Assembly (NCBI GenBank): GCA_020747015.1
Contig: JAGTJM010000007.1
Location: 744,001-808,000 of the forward strand
From: Pyrenochaeta sp. MPI-SDFR-AT-0127
Taxonomy: Eukaryota > Ascomycota > Dothideomycetes > Pleosporales > Cucurbitariaceae
Reading direction: 5' to 3'
Length of the DNA: 64,000 bases
A program made the translations under genes and the position numbers. Shown in pieces: positions 13,405 through 24,417 of this stretch. Under the pieces are notes generated by a model. That model did no database searches. It saw only the letters and a program-made list of their open reading frames with translations, and was not told where the DNA came from. Each line of letters begins with the position of its first letter. Position 1 is the first letter of the stretch.

Positions 13405-14956
13405 ATCTGCGCCGCAGGATAGGCGTTAGCATGTTGTTCGCTTAACAGGATGGTCGCGATTCACTTATTCGGCGAATTGCCTCTTATTACTCGGCCTCAT
13501 TTGAGCATGCAAATTGAGTTCGATCGCAACAGTGGGGCGGAGAATAGATGTCGCTGGCGAAAGTTGCTAGGATAGACGGAATCTTCCAGATGCGGAATCT
13601 TTTAAAAAAATAATTGCAAAGATCGCGCCGGTACGTAGCGTTCTGCGCTAGGGAATCGAGCTGATCAGCGGAAATCTGATGGCTCTCTGTTAATGTTACA
13701 ATGTTAAAATATTCTCTCCACACCTCCTGTCACTATGCTGCAAACCGCTGCTACACGATTAGTGCTACTCAACACATACACATCTCGATGTTTGTGATTG
13801 AGCTGCCGAGGTCAGTAACTGAAGAAGCACAACATGACGTGAGTGTATCGATCGTTCCACCGGCTTGTCTTGTATCCAGCACCCTAGCCTGGCTTATCTG
13901 CGAAAGGCCTTGCGACACGATCTCCAATGATGATCACACCGGCAATCTCGTGAGGTTACGTAGTTAGAGAGATGGTGATATTTTGTGGGACGTAGCAGAA
14001 TGAACTGGCACTACATGGCGATGCATCTTGATTGTGGCTGACAGTATGAGAAAACGCTCAAGCGTAAGCGCTATAAGTGCAAATCCAACATCAAGCGAAA
14101 CCACGGTATCATGCTTAATTTCCTGCTAACGCCTCTCTGCCCTTTCTTATGCTTGTTTACCTGCTTACTATGGAATGGTATTCCACCATGGTGGGCTTCC
14201 ATCCAAATCCCAACAGGAGTAGCGAAGATGCATAAGCAGAGTCAATAGAGTCTAGCCTGATATGCAACCGCGGTGGTACCATGAGGGCACATGATATCTT
14301 TATTACAAGCAGAGGTGTTCCATAAAACTCCTTAAGCCTAAACTCCAGCGAACGTCTAGGTTACATCTGCAGACCTATCTAGCCTGCCTTTATCTAGTAG
14401 TTGTATCAGACACTTGTTTCTATAAATGTGGAGCCTGAAAGTATAAGTCTTCACAACTATTGATCGATGCTATCTGATTCCCAATCAAGTGTACTTTCTA
14501 TGGCTCCGGTGGCGGCAGCTTTTGGGGATTCTGGTGTTGTAGTTTGTTACATGTGCTTTGGTTCCTGCAGCTGAGAGTTGTGTTCCCAGATCAGGCGATT
14601 CTCCGATCAAAACAAGAATGTGTCTTCTTCAGAGACTGCTTGTGTCCGGCAATCATATGACTCAAGTTAATGTTAAGATTGTATGCAAGTGCGGATATCA
14701 AAGATATGAAAAGCTCAGATGCACGTCTATTCTCTTCGTTCCAGACGTGCATTCGTGGAACGCATAGTGCCGCCCCTTGGGAAGCCACAACAGCAGCAAC
14801 GCAGGGCTGCATCACAGTAGTCGAGGAGAAGCCTGATTCCTAGAAGTCGAAGAGTCCTACATTCCTAACATATCTGAATCGGACGTGTAGATGTAATTCG
14901 ACATGGCCTTGCAAACGTATGAAAATAACCAATCTTCCCTAGTCACCTCCTGCAGC
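13405..14956. other. Intergenic DNA with no recognised feature
   Basis: Only short open frames occur here, none with family resemblance. It ends exactly at the left terminus of hAT copy 1. Confidence 0.5.
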
Positions 14957-17803
14957 CAGTGTGAGGAATGGATGGATCTGAATTGGATGTGTTTGGAAAA
15001 GCCATCCAAATCTCGGTTATCCAGATGCAGAATGGATATCCAAATCCATCCATTTCAAGGCATCGGTATAGTACGTTGCCTCCAATATCACATCCACTAT
15101 CACATTCAATATCACATCTAATATTATATTTAATATTGTATGCAGGGGCTTAGGGGCTATCACATTTAATAATACTATCACTATATCTATAGACACCACC
15201 GCGGACCCATTATATCTTATACTATTATCCTTTTTCTATATAACTTTCCGTACTATACGTACAAACTCTCTAAACTTCTATATTAAAAAGGGTTCTATAT
15301 TATGAAGAAGGCTCAGCAAGCTTATTCTGAGCAACCTTCGTTACCGTCTTCGCCAACGTCGTCGGTAAAGTCGTCGCTAGATAGCGTTTCTGATATTGCT
15401 TCAGACATCTCAACAGAGCCAACTTTCGAGTCGGAGTGGAGCACAAAAGCGCGTACGGCCGACACCCCACTAATTGAGGGATTGAAATTCAAATACCATA
15501 GTGTTGTTTGGTCTCAACTTCCTGGCTTCAGTATTCCAATCTCGAGGCGTACGGCTAGGCTAAACTCGCCTATCTGGAAGTTTGGCGTACCAATTGAACA
15601 TACCGAGACTGGCGCCCGCTGGTGGCTATGTGTCCGCTGCCATACTTCCGACCCGATTTCACGGACATGTCACGCTCATTATTACAAGGTCGACGGCGGA
15701 AGCACGAATGTAGTCGAACACATCCGCCAAGTTCACGGCAAAACTTGGAACAAGGAGAGAGAAATTATCCCTTTCAAAAGAAGGGGTATATTGGTGCCAG
15801 CAGCCTTAGATACAAATGAGTCTCGAGAGCAAGAGATATTAAATGCGCTGGCATTGGCCTTCGATGAAACCACCTTCCAAAAGCTTCTTATTCGCTGGAT
15901 TGTCTATGACAATGTGTCATTTAGGCAGGTTGATAGTGAGCCGTTTCGCGACCTTCTTGCCTATCTCTCGCCCCGCGCAAAAGATGCAATACCTACCGCA
16001 AAGACTGTCAAAGACTGGATCATGAAAGGCTATAGGATTCACAAGGCCAAAGTCAAACAGGAGTTGCAGGATTCCGTCAGCAAGATCCACATCTCCTTCG
16101 ACCTCTGGACCTCTGGAAATTGCCTCTCGCTCAACGGCATTGTTGCTCACTTTATCAATGCGGAATTCAAGAACCAAACGATACTGCTAGCGACACCCGA
16201 GCAAACCGACTCGCATGCGGGTACAGATATTGCGGAGCAGGTTATTTCCGTGATCAAGGACTTTGGTATTCAAGACAGACTCGGCTTTTTTGTACTGGAC
16301 AATGCTTCGAGTAACGATTCGGCAATGAAAGCAATTGGAGAAGAATTTGGCTTCGATCCTGACGAGCGCCGCCTGCGCTGTGCAGGCCATATTATCAACC
16401 TTATTGCCCGCCATCTCTTATTCGGCTTCGATAAGAACCTCTTCGAATTCGAAGGGTCGGTGCCGGCGAATTTGAAGGAAGAGTTAAATCGATGGAGGCG
16501 AATAGGACCAGTTGGTAAGGCTCACAATCTAGTCGTTTGGATATACGCAAGTCCACAAAGACGAAAACGGTGGCACCAGGCCCAACTCAAATACTTCAAG
16601 TCCATTATCGACCCAACCGAATGGAATACGATCAAAACGCGCGAGCTCCACAGAAGCAACGATACTCGCTGGAACAGCGTCTACGACGAGATCAAGATAC
16701 TCCTCAAACTCCGAGCCCCTTTCGAAGACTTCTTATTATCTGAGCGCCAACGTGTCGTACGAGAGAAGTCCAAAGGACGCTGGATTCAAGACGAGGATCA
16801 TTCTCGGAATGCCATCCTAAAAGATACGCTTGATTCAGAAGACTGGGAGATCTTGACCCAGTATCAAAAACTCCTAGAGCCTTGCTGGCTTGCAACAATA
16901 GATCTTGAAGGTCGGCCAGGTGATGGCAAGTCCTGTGGGATCAGCAAAGTTCAATTTGACCTTGAATTTATTGTTGAGGAACTTACGGCCGCTTACGAAC
17001 GTTACAAACATGCATCACTAGCTACGACTGAAGGCCAATGGCACTTCGTTACGCAGATTAAACTTGCACTTGATAAAGCTGAAGAGTACTACGCAAAACT
17101 CGACGACTCACCGGCATATCTTGCGGCTGCCGTGCTACATCCTGCCTACACCTGGAAGGTTATCGAGTCTCAATGGGCAAACAACAAGTCGTGGATTACG
17201 GCCGGCCGAAAAGAAGTCAAGTCGCTATGGAGTTCGACCTATAAGCAACTACCCGTCTTAGATGCCATGTCACCAGCAAAGAAGACTACGATACATGAAC
17301 CTGATACGCTGGAGACGTTTCATAACCGCGCAAAAAGTTTGGCTAAGGCACGAAGTAACAACCAAAAAGCAGCTATCCCAGATGAGTTTGAGCGATATAG
17401 CAACCAAGAGCCAATCGAGCTTGAGTTTCCACTTGAATGGTGGCGGACTATTGGTATTAAGGAGTACCCGCATCTGGCTCAAATGGCATTCGATATTCTC
17501 TCGATTCCAGCAATGAGCGATGAGCCTGAGCGTGTATTCAGCCGAATGGGGCTCATGATCACGACCCGCCGCAACCATCTTGAGCAGCCTACGATACAAG
17601 CAGCTCAGTGTTTGCATTCTTGGGACAAGGCAAATATTATTACAATCAAAGAAACGGAGATAGCACCTATATAGCGGTAAAAAAAAACCTATAATCTCGT
17701 CTCGCATAAGTGATTTCGGATTATTCCGGAAATTTTTCCATCATCCATCCAACTACCAGTTGGCAAATGGATGCGCCGCCAAATCCATCCATTCCTCACA
17801 CTG
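14957..17803 (+). mobile_element. hAT transposon, copy 1 (2,847 bp, structurally intact)
   Basis: The element starts with CAGTGTGAGGAATGGATGGA and ends with its inverted complement, giving terminal inverted repeats of 21 bp before the first mismatch. It holds one uninterrupted transposase gene. It is the same length as copy 2 at 51801-54647 and nearly identical to it, but in the opposite orientation. Imperfect TATCACAT-type repeats fill 15080-15140, a usual place for subterminal transposase-binding sites. The flanking octamers (CCTGCAGC on the left, AATATAAC on the right) do not match, so the expected 8-bp target duplication is missing. That suggests rearrangement at one end after insertion. 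Confidence 0.93.
15302..17674 (+). CDS. hAT family transposase (790 aa, intact)
   Basis: Cut-and-paste DNA transposase without introns. A BED-like zinc finger lies near residues 105-146 (C110, C113, H140, H145). The catalytic core includes SFDLWT with D267 and FFVLDN with D333, followed by the RLRCAGHIINL block and the NDTRWNS motif. The C-terminal hAT dimerisation region carries EWWRTIGIKEYPHLAQMAF and SDEPERVFSRMG. The length is normal for fungal hAT transposases. A TATATAAC stretch lies about 65 bp upstream of the ATG. It differs from the copy in the NLR island at residue 591 (Asp here, Asn there). All recognisable catalytic residues are present, so it may be active. Confidence 0.95.
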   Translation: MKKAQQAYSEQPSLPSSPTSSVKSSLDSVSDIASDISTEPTFESEWSTKARTADTPLIEGLKFKYHSVVWSQLPGFSIPISRRTARLNSPIWKFGVPIEHTETGARWWLCVRCHTSDPISRTCHAHYYKVDGGSTNVVEHIRQVHGKTWNKEREIIPFKRRGILVPAALDTNESREQEILNALALAFDETTFQKLLIRWIVYDNVSFRQVDSEPFRDLLAYLSPRAKDAIPTAKTVKDWIMKGYRIHKAKVKQELQDSVSKIHISFDLWTSGNCLSLNGIVAHFINAEFKNQTILLATPEQTDSHAGTDIAEQVISVIKDFGIQDRLGFFVLDNASSNDSAMKAIGEEFGFDPDERRLRCAGHIINLIARHLLFGFDKNLFEFEGSVPANLKEELNRWRRIGPVGKAHNLVVWIYASPQRRKRWHQAQLKYFKSIIDPTEWNTIKTRELHRSNDTRWNSVYDEIKILLKLRAPFEDFLLSERQRVVREKSKGRWIQDEDHSRNAILKDTLDSEDWEILTQYQKLLEPCWLATIDLEGRPGDGKSCGISKVQFDLEFIVEELTAAYERYKHASLATTEGQWHFVTQIKLALDKAEEYYAKLDDSPAYLAAAVLHPAYTWKVIESQWANNKSWITAGRKEVKSLWSSTYKQLPVLDAMSPAKKTTIHEPDTLETFHNRAKSLAKARSNNQKAAIPDEFERYSNQEPIELEFPLEWWRTIGIKEYPHLAQMAFDILSIPAMSDEPERVFSRMGLMITTRRNHLEQPTIQAAQCLHSWDKANIITIKETEIAPI

Positions 17804-18038
17804 AATATAACTGACTCTATCCTCAAGCTCAGCCTCAGGCTATTCTATTCCATTGAAATTTGTTGCTGTTCCAACGAATTATACGCTTCTTTTAGTACTC
17901 AGCATTCCAGAATTACTGTTCGAATTCAACATTACCTACCAGCTAATCCCTTAAGTGGGGACATTGGATATAGCTACCATTGTGCCAACCATTGTCATAA
18001 TAACTACCTTTCTAATTCCCGGCCGCCCTACAACCGCT

Positions 18039-19100
18039 ATGATGCCTGATATTCGAGTAGCTCGCCAGCCTAGCCTCTCCTCCACCACTTGCCAACGCCT
18101 CATCTACGAAGATCTCAACCCAGACCTTGGTAGCGGCACTCTCATTATCCAGTCCGACCTTTCCCACCCTAAGGTCCTACCTGCCGTCACTGGCCATGTT
18201 GTCAATCATGTACCGCTCCTACCTTCAGCTTTCTATGCCGATATGGCCATGACCGCCGCCGATTACCTCTACCGAACTCTCCGGCCCTCAGTACCCGAAA
18301 CTGGTCTCAATGTCTGCGCTATGGAAGTTCGGAAGCCAGTAATCGCGCAAATACCACCACCAGAAGATGGCCAACACATTCAAATGGAGGCTCATGCCGA
18401 TCTCCAAAAAGGGGAAGTCACACTCAGCTTCCACAGTGTGACTTGGGACGGTAAACTCATAGAGGACCACGGTCACGGGCTCGTCAAATACGAAGACTCT
18501 GCCGAGTGGATATTGGAATGGCAGCGCACGCAATACCTTGTCGAGACACAAATTGCTATCCTAGAATATAGGCTCTCCACCGGACTTGCGCACAAGTTTC
18601 TCCGCGGGTTGGCGTATAAGCTGTTTCAATCGTTCGTGCATTACGCACCTAAGTATCAGGGGATGCAAGAAGTTATTCTAGACAGCGAGGACACTGCCGC
18701 CACCGCTAAAATTCGTTTCCAAACCACAAGCGCGGATGGCGACTTCTTCTGCTCCCCTTACTTCATCGATAATCTCTGCCACTTGTCCGGCTTTATTGCA
18801 AACGTATCGGATATTTCTAACTCCGATCTAGCATATATCTCGCATGGATGGCGGTCATTCAAGGTACCAAACCCGAACGCGATATCAGCGGATAAGGAGT
18901 ATAGATGCTATGTCAAAATGATGGCGCAGCCAGAGAATGTAACTGCAGGAGACGTGTATGTATTTGAAGGCAGTGAGGTTGTCGCTGTGTTCTATGGTTG
19001 CAAGTTTCAAGGGATTCCGAAGAGGGTGATGGATGTATTGCTCTCTCCGGCGATAAAGAGCAAAGGAACTATGAAAAGGGTGAAATTTTGTGAGAACTAA
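18039..19100 (+). CDS. Free-standing polyketide product-template (PT) domain protein
   Basis: A 353-aa intronless frame that resembles the PT domain of non-reducing PKSs from end to end, with no KS, AT or ACP attached. The PT signature GHVVNHVPLLPSAFYADMA begins at about residue 52 and carries the catalytic His (H53). YFIDNLCHLSGFIAN carries the catalytic Asp (D244). The C-terminal VFYGCKFQGIPKRVMDVLL matches the usual end of a PT domain. In PKSs this domain directs aldol cyclisation of the polyketide chain. The upstream 230 bp is pyrimidine-rich, like a fungal 5' leader, and begins at the terminus of hAT copy 1. It could be a stand-alone cyclase or dehydratase-like protein, or the surviving slice of a lost PKS. 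The frame is also open upstream of the chosen ATG. Confidence 0.75.
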   Translation: MMPDIRVARQPSLSSTTCQRLIYEDLNPDLGSGTLIIQSDLSHPKVLPAVTGHVVNHVPLLPSAFYADMAMTAADYLYRTLRPSVPETGLNVCAMEVRKPVIAQIPPPEDGQHIQMEAHADLQKGEVTLSFHSVTWDGKLIEDHGHGLVKYEDSAEWILEWQRTQYLVETQIAILEYRLSTGLAHKFLRGLAYKLFQSFVHYAPKYQGMQEVILDSEDTAATAKIRFQTTSADGDFFCSPYFIDNLCHLSGFIANVSDISNSDLAYISHGWRSFKVPNPNAISADKEYRCYVKMMAQPENVTAGDVYVFEGSEVVAVFYGCKFQGIPKRVMDVLLSPAIKSKGTMKRVKFCEN

Positions 19101-19324
19101 AAGGGAAAGTAGAATGAGAGCCTTTTCGTTGAAGCATGGGAGCTATCTACTCATTAGTGAAAGCGTTGTCGAAGCACCCCTCGCCCCGGAAAGGTTGCAC
19201 GCCGGTCACATCTTCCGTCATCCCTGCCGATGGCCTGCCAAAACCACCTCGTTATGAGCTGGACACAAGGCTCGCGTATGATCTGCTCCGGCGGGCTCCT
19301 CCACGCTGTCGAGATGGGCGATCA

Positions 19325-19455
19325 TACATGGGCACCACAACCCGTTATTTATCTCGTTATCTCGTTATCCCCGTTATGGACCTTCCATTTGTTATCTCGT
19401 TATAACCGTTATAGTATTGTAGACCTCGTTATAACTGTTATAACGAGATAATAGG
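19325..19455. repeat. CGTTAT-rich subterminal repeat region of a hAT-like element
   Basis: A CATGGGCA-like terminus is followed by many short CGTTAT / CTCGTTAT / ATAACGAG units in both orientations. The same style of motif (GGTTATAACGG with a CATGGGCA end) occurs at the 3' end of the hAT remnant near 43141. It is probably the left end of the decayed element whose transposase piece lies at 19860-20352. The DNA from 19101 to 19324 shows nothing recognisable. Confidence 0.5.
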
Positions 19456-19859
19456 CTTGGCGTAAAAGCGCCAGGCGACCATTAAAATCTCTGCGAAGTT
19501 GACGGAGCTGGCTTTAGGTCTGATGGCTATCGAGTGGGTAACGGCGTTATAGGATGATTGCTTTTTGTATGTGAAACTAGGCCATCCGTGCATCTGAGAC
19601 TTGCCCTAGTCAACAGAGGGAGTACAAGTAACTTACGGCTCTACGGCCACCCGTGGAAACCAATGCAGTTCCTTACATCTTCCCTAACGCACCCGCCACA
19701 AATTCCGTTAAACACGTCATTTCGAAGCATTCATTACCTAAATCCTCAGGGTCTTCGCAAATAACACCTGTATCAACGCCTGCGGTCCAGTGAGAGATCT
19801 CTACCACGCTTACACCCACTATTACCACAAATGGTCTCCGAAATGCCTTTAATGCGCAG

Positions 19860-20352
19860 GCATATCGCAAGGCACTCATAGGTCTTCTTACGCGCAGACT
19901 TACACATGGATGCCATATTATTAACCTCTGTGTCCAGGCTTTTCTCTTTATGGATAGCAAAGAAGCTGTGCTTGAGGCCTGCCGGCAGATTGAACAGATG
20001 GATGAGGTATCATTTGATATGGATATGCTTGAGGGTTGGAAGAGACAAAAGGAGCTTGGTTGGCGCCAAATGGGCCCTCTTGGCAAGATCCATAACATTG
20101 CTATCCATATTAGAGCGGACGACTACAGATATAACCTGTTCCGAAAGCGTGCTGGCAAAGTACTCGGGCTTGACAACGACAGGCGCTGGAACTCGTGGTT
20201 TTTCCTTCTTGATACAGCCCCTTAATAAGGAGGAGCATATTAAGTGGTACCTGGATAAACACCACGATACTCTTACGGACAACTATTTGACTCCGCAGGA
20301 TTGGCAGACTCTTCGCGATACAGTAACTTCCTACAGCCATTTTGGAAGATAA
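19860..20352 (+). pseudogene. hAT transposase fragment
   Basis: Partial transposase core. HGCHIINLCVQAFLFMD, MGPLGKIHNIAIHIR and LDNDRRWNSWFFLLDTA match the conserved hAT blocks around the RCxGHIxNL and RWNS motifs. NNYLTPQDWQTLRDTV follows in a shifted frame. Neither the DNA-binding N-terminus nor the dimerisation C-terminus is present. It resembles the element at 29069-31337 more than hAT copy 1. It is a dead, internally deleted copy. Confidence 0.8.
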
Positions 20353-20449
20353 CTCTCCTCACTGAGGGCTATCGTTCTAAGAAAGGACCTGTGTTCTCAT
20401 AAGAGCCGTAAAAATCTGAAGAGAGAAATCGTGAGAGAAATTTCTCAAT

Positions 20450-23342
20450 CAGTGTGGTCAATAAACCGACGGTTTGACCGACCGATTCAATCGGTTTGAT
20501 TAGTAATCAACCCGTCCGACGGCTGATTTGTTATTAAACCGACCGTCCGATAACAGCGGTCGGTTTGACTGCGTTTGGGTCGGTTTGATATAGCGGATTT
20601 GGTGTAGCTACTACAGGGGCCTCTCGGACCATTTCCTAGTATAGGTAGTAAACGAAGTTTCTAGAAAAACCCCTCCAAATTTTATCTGCTCGTCCATGCT
20701 GTAGTTGTATATCACATCGTCCACCACCGTACGCCTCATTTCTATACATCTCTTTATTTAGCTAAATATCGTTGCATCGATATGACCTCCAGCAGAGCCA
20801 CTAGCCCTGCTATATCTTCCCTTCTATCTTGCTCACAGGTTATTCGCGTTGATGACGCTTCCGAGACGACCCTGGCACCCTTTGAGTCTGTATCGATCGA
20901 CAAGGAGGTTCGCTGCGAGTTTGATATTGATTGGACGAATATCTGGCACGGCTCGACGCGGCTTGAAGGCGCGAAGGTAAGGCCTCGCCACAGACGAGTG
21001 GTTAACACTAAGGCCAAAGAATCATGGATATTCCGACACGGCGCCAGCCTGGAACGCGAAGGAGCGCGATATTGGCTCTGTAAGCTTTGCCACCTGAAGA
21101 AGAGTTACTCGACGGCTCTATATTCGGCAGCTGGCACTACTCACGCAGCGAAGCACTTAATCCGTGAGCACCGCATCTCTCCGTCCGGTGAGCTTCCAAA
21201 TCTGCCTGTCAATCCCTTTTCATTTGCGGCGTCGTCAGCAACATGTAGGGCGTCTCTATCGCGTCAATCTACTCTTGGATTAGGGCTTCCTTCGCGTTTC
21301 AATGAGTCGATGTGGAAAGCCCGGTTCGTTGACTGGATTATTCTGGAAGACGTCACCCTTCGTCAGGCGTCTAGTAAGCGTCTTCAGTGGCTAATATTGA
21401 ACGGCGGCGAGCTCGCTAGTCAGTTACTACCCGAGTCCCACGCGTCTATATCGACTTGTATTCATGACGCTTTCCAGAGGCGCTGGAAGATCATCTTCGA
21501 CCTCATTAAAAACGCGAAAAGTTCGGTCCACTTGAGCTTTGATTTATGGACTGCTTCTAACGGGCTTAATTATGTTGGAATTGTAAGTGACTTTGTCGAC
21601 GGCAAGGGCCTGAAACGTGACGTCCTTATCGGCCTCCCACGCGTGATCGGTCCGCATTCTGGCGAGAATATCGCGACCTATACTAAAAAAAATATTGATT
21701 GCTACGAGCTTGGTTCGAAGCTAGGCTACTTCGTCCTTGACAATGCCGGCACCAACGCTACATGCCTGGAGGCTCTTGCGCTCTGGTTTCCAATAGACGT
21801 CAACAAACGACGCTTGCGTTGTATCGGCCATATCATCAATCTCATTGTACGAGCAGTTATCTTCGGTGAAAATGTGAGCAAATTCGAGGACGAACTTCGA
21901 GGTGCCAGCGACGAAACCTGCTTCGAAATCTGGGCCAAAAAAGGAGCTATCGGCAGACTTCATAATCTTGTCACCTATATCCGTCGGTCAGATCAACGAC
22001 GTCAGGTCCTTCGAGCTCTTCAAGAGGAGCTTGCTGGCGATGATGCGATATTCACAATTGACCTTGTGATTGACGGCAAAACGCGCTGGAATTCAGTATA
22101 CCTTATGGTAAAACGCGGTGAGTTAACACCTTGGGCTTACTGTTCTTCTAATTCTGAAGCTGACGGTTTGTTAGCACTCGAGCTTCGCGCCGCTTTAGAA
22201 CTCTATCAAATTCGCTGGCAGAAGCCAAAAAAACGACCCAAGACACCGAGACCTGACGAAAGACTTCCTCGATGCTGAAGGGTGGGCTGAGTTACAACGC
22301 TTCCGCGACTTCCTAGAACCGTTATATATCCTCACAAAGACCATGGAAGGAAATGCAAACAGACAGGGCAAAGAAGGTGGCCATGGCGCTGTTTGGGAGA
22401 CTCTCAAGACGATGGACTATATGTTTATCGCATTTAACAAGGCCGCAGCTTCATGCCGCGACGAACCAGAGTCTCACTTTAAACCCGGAATTGATTGTGG
22501 CTGGGTGAAGCTTGAGGAATATTATAAACTAACAGACGTGACGCCGGTGTATTGCGCCGCCCTGGCTCTCCACCCCACCTACGGTTATGATTATTTTGAG
22601 GAACACTGGAACAGGACGATGAGAAAGCCTTCTTGGTTCAAGGGCATGAAAACGGCTGTATCAAGCCTATACGACGAATATCGGCGCCAGGCCGAAGTAG
22701 AGGCTCAAGCTCAGGCTGGCCTCGCACGTGACGAAGACAGCGAGGACGGACAATCTGTAATTAACGATTACAGCTCTTTCGGAAAGAGGAAAGGTAGCTC
22801 ACTAATTCGGCAGCGAAAGAGGTCTAAAGTCGCCAGCGAACTCACCGCTTTTCAAGAGAGGGAACTCTATCCAGAAGACAACGATTGTCCTGAACCTTTA
22901 GCGTGGTGGCATAATCACAGACACGAATATCCGGTCCTCTATAAGATGGCGTTGGACCTGTTTTCAATACCTAGCATGAGCTCTGAGTGTGAGAGGGTTT
23001 TCAGTCAGACGAAGAAGTTTGTTACAGACGAGCGTAACAGGCTATCACCCGAGACCATTGAAGCAGATCAGCTTCAGAAACACTGGCTCAGGAACGGCTT
23101 GGTATCGTAGTAGACTTGATGTGCGGGTGCTAATGTATATACAAACTTGGGATGCTCTAAATATTAATCTTTGCAGGCAATCCGCTAACTCTTTTAAGTT
23201 AAGTCATCAAACCTGATCAAACTCAAACCGACGGGCGGCGTTCTATCAAACCGACTCAAACCGACCGACGAAGCCTACCTATTGAATCAAACCGACCGAC
23301 CAAAGCCTCCGGTTTGAGTCGGTCGGTTTATTGACCACACTG
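20450..23342 (+). mobile_element. hAT transposon, second family (2,893 bp, AAACCGAC subterminal repeats)
   Basis: The ends are inverted repeats starting CAGTGTGGTCAATAAACCGA (at least 21 bp). Both subterminal regions (20465-20595 and 23205-23335) are dense in AAACCGAC or its complement, as expected for transposase-binding sites. The flanking octamers TTCTCAAT and GACCAAAC do not match, so no target duplication is visible. The terminal CAGTG is shared with copies 1 and 2, but the internal sequence and transposase are different. Confidence 0.9.
20782..23110 (+). pseudogene. hAT transposase, nearly complete but frameshifted
   Basis: A BED-like finger (YWLCKLCHL ... HAAKHLIREH) lies near residues 93-130, the catalytic region has LSFDLWTASN and YFVLDNAGTNA, and RLRCIGHIINLIV and DGKTRWNSVY follow. 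A likely 57-bp intron lies at 22118-22174 (GTGAGT...TTAG). A run of seven A near 22229 then breaks the frame. The next frame continues with DFLDAEGWAELQRF and reaches the dimerisation region ending SSECERVFSQTKKFV. One indel in a homopolymer is the main lesion, so decay is recent, or it may be a sequencing error. Confidence 0.85.
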
Positions 23343-23465
23343 GACCAAACTTCAAGGCCCAGATAGCAAATCTCTAATTTGTTGGTTATCAGAACATGAT
23401 TGAAGTATACATAATTCTCCTTCAATCAACATAATCGAGTGTTATTCACAACGGTGCTCGACTCT

Positions 23466-23978
23466 TTAGGACTTCTCTTCACTCCCTGACCTGTCTGGAC
23501 GCCTGTCCTCGACATGGACGACATCCAAGTCCTCGATATTTACGCCCTGGAACATTCGGACCTATAGCAATCGAGTTAGGTCGAATTAAAGTGAACAGGA
23601 GAATTAAGTCCCTGCTTACATTCACACCCATCAAATCGGGGGCGCCTCCCCAAACTGCTCCATTCTCGGGTCAAAGAATACAGCACTCCCACAGCGTGCG
23701 CAAAACTTGTGCAGATTCCTTTTAGTGCCGAAGGAATAGTCTTTGAGCTGTTCCTCGCCGCTTGTTATGTGCAGCTGTGATCGCTCAGGATAGACAAGGA
23801 GATACGCATTGTGAGTGCAGATTGAGCAATTACACGATACTACCTTCCACTGAGGGAGCGGTGGGGAGAGGACGACCGAGTATTGCACAGTGCCACAATG
23901 GCAGCTTGCAGGGTAGGTTTGACAGTTATTAGGGTCGAAAGGGGGTAGGGAGGGTTTTGTCTTTTCGGATTCGCTCAT
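23466..23978 (-). pseudogene. GFA / CENP-V family zinc protein with one frameshift
   Basis: The protein belongs to the glutathione-dependent formaldehyde-activating-like family. Zinc-ligand motifs are in order: CHCGTVQY, CNCSICTHNAY, and FCARCGSAVFFDPR. The ATG is at 23978. The first frame stops after FGEAPPI at 23631. Removing one base of offset in the C5 run near 23640 gives PDLMGVN, then a 58-bp intron (23562-23619, GTAAGC...ATAG) and a plausible end VRMFQGVNIEDLDVVHVED, stopping at 23466. The whole gene is therefore readable except for one probable one-base deletion. It is either a very young pseudogene or an assembly error. It is a single-domain enzyme-like protein of unknown substrate. 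Confidence 0.75.
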
Positions 23979-24320
23979 GGTTGAGGTGAGCGAGGTGTAA
24001 GTGGTGCAGGAGCGGGGTAGTGATTGGAATGTTGAACACCTAAAGGTATGTTGGAATATTTTGCTCGTCAGGGTCTGCGCTTAGGAGCATACCCCAATGC
24101 TCTTAGATGATTGATGACTTGAGGTGGGGGGTCTGATGAAGGGTGAGTAAAGGCACGCGATTTTCCAGACGAGGAGCATTTAAGAGGTTGGCAGAATGAA
24201 GCCAAGATGTTCAGCCAAAGCTGAAAGTTTAAGTTTAGCTAATCCTTGGAGTGCGGTTCTGGTCGCCGGCATGTTCCATTCCTTGCACCGCTGGTTTGTA
24301 AATCTAGACCTACATCCCTT
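23979..24320. other. Short intergenic stretch, nothing recognised
   Basis: Lies between the GFA-like gene start and the left end of the pogo-type element. It probably holds the GFA promoter (transcribed leftward). No clear TATA box or repeat was noted. Confidence 0.4.
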
Positions 24321-24417
24321 TACCGGTACCGTGCGTCACCTCGTGACCAAACACCCCGCGTGACCAAAAATCAGAACATGCAACACCAACTTTTCAACAC
24401 CACGTAACTCAACCAAT

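Noticed and set aside
17270..17707. 145-codon minus-strand frame, also present at 51897-52334
   Set aside because: Antisense shadow of the hAT transposase; it recurs only because the element is duplicated.
23205..23335. Telomere-like AAACCGACC repeats
   Set aside because: Paired with inverted copies at the other end of the hAT element, so they are subterminal transposase sites.
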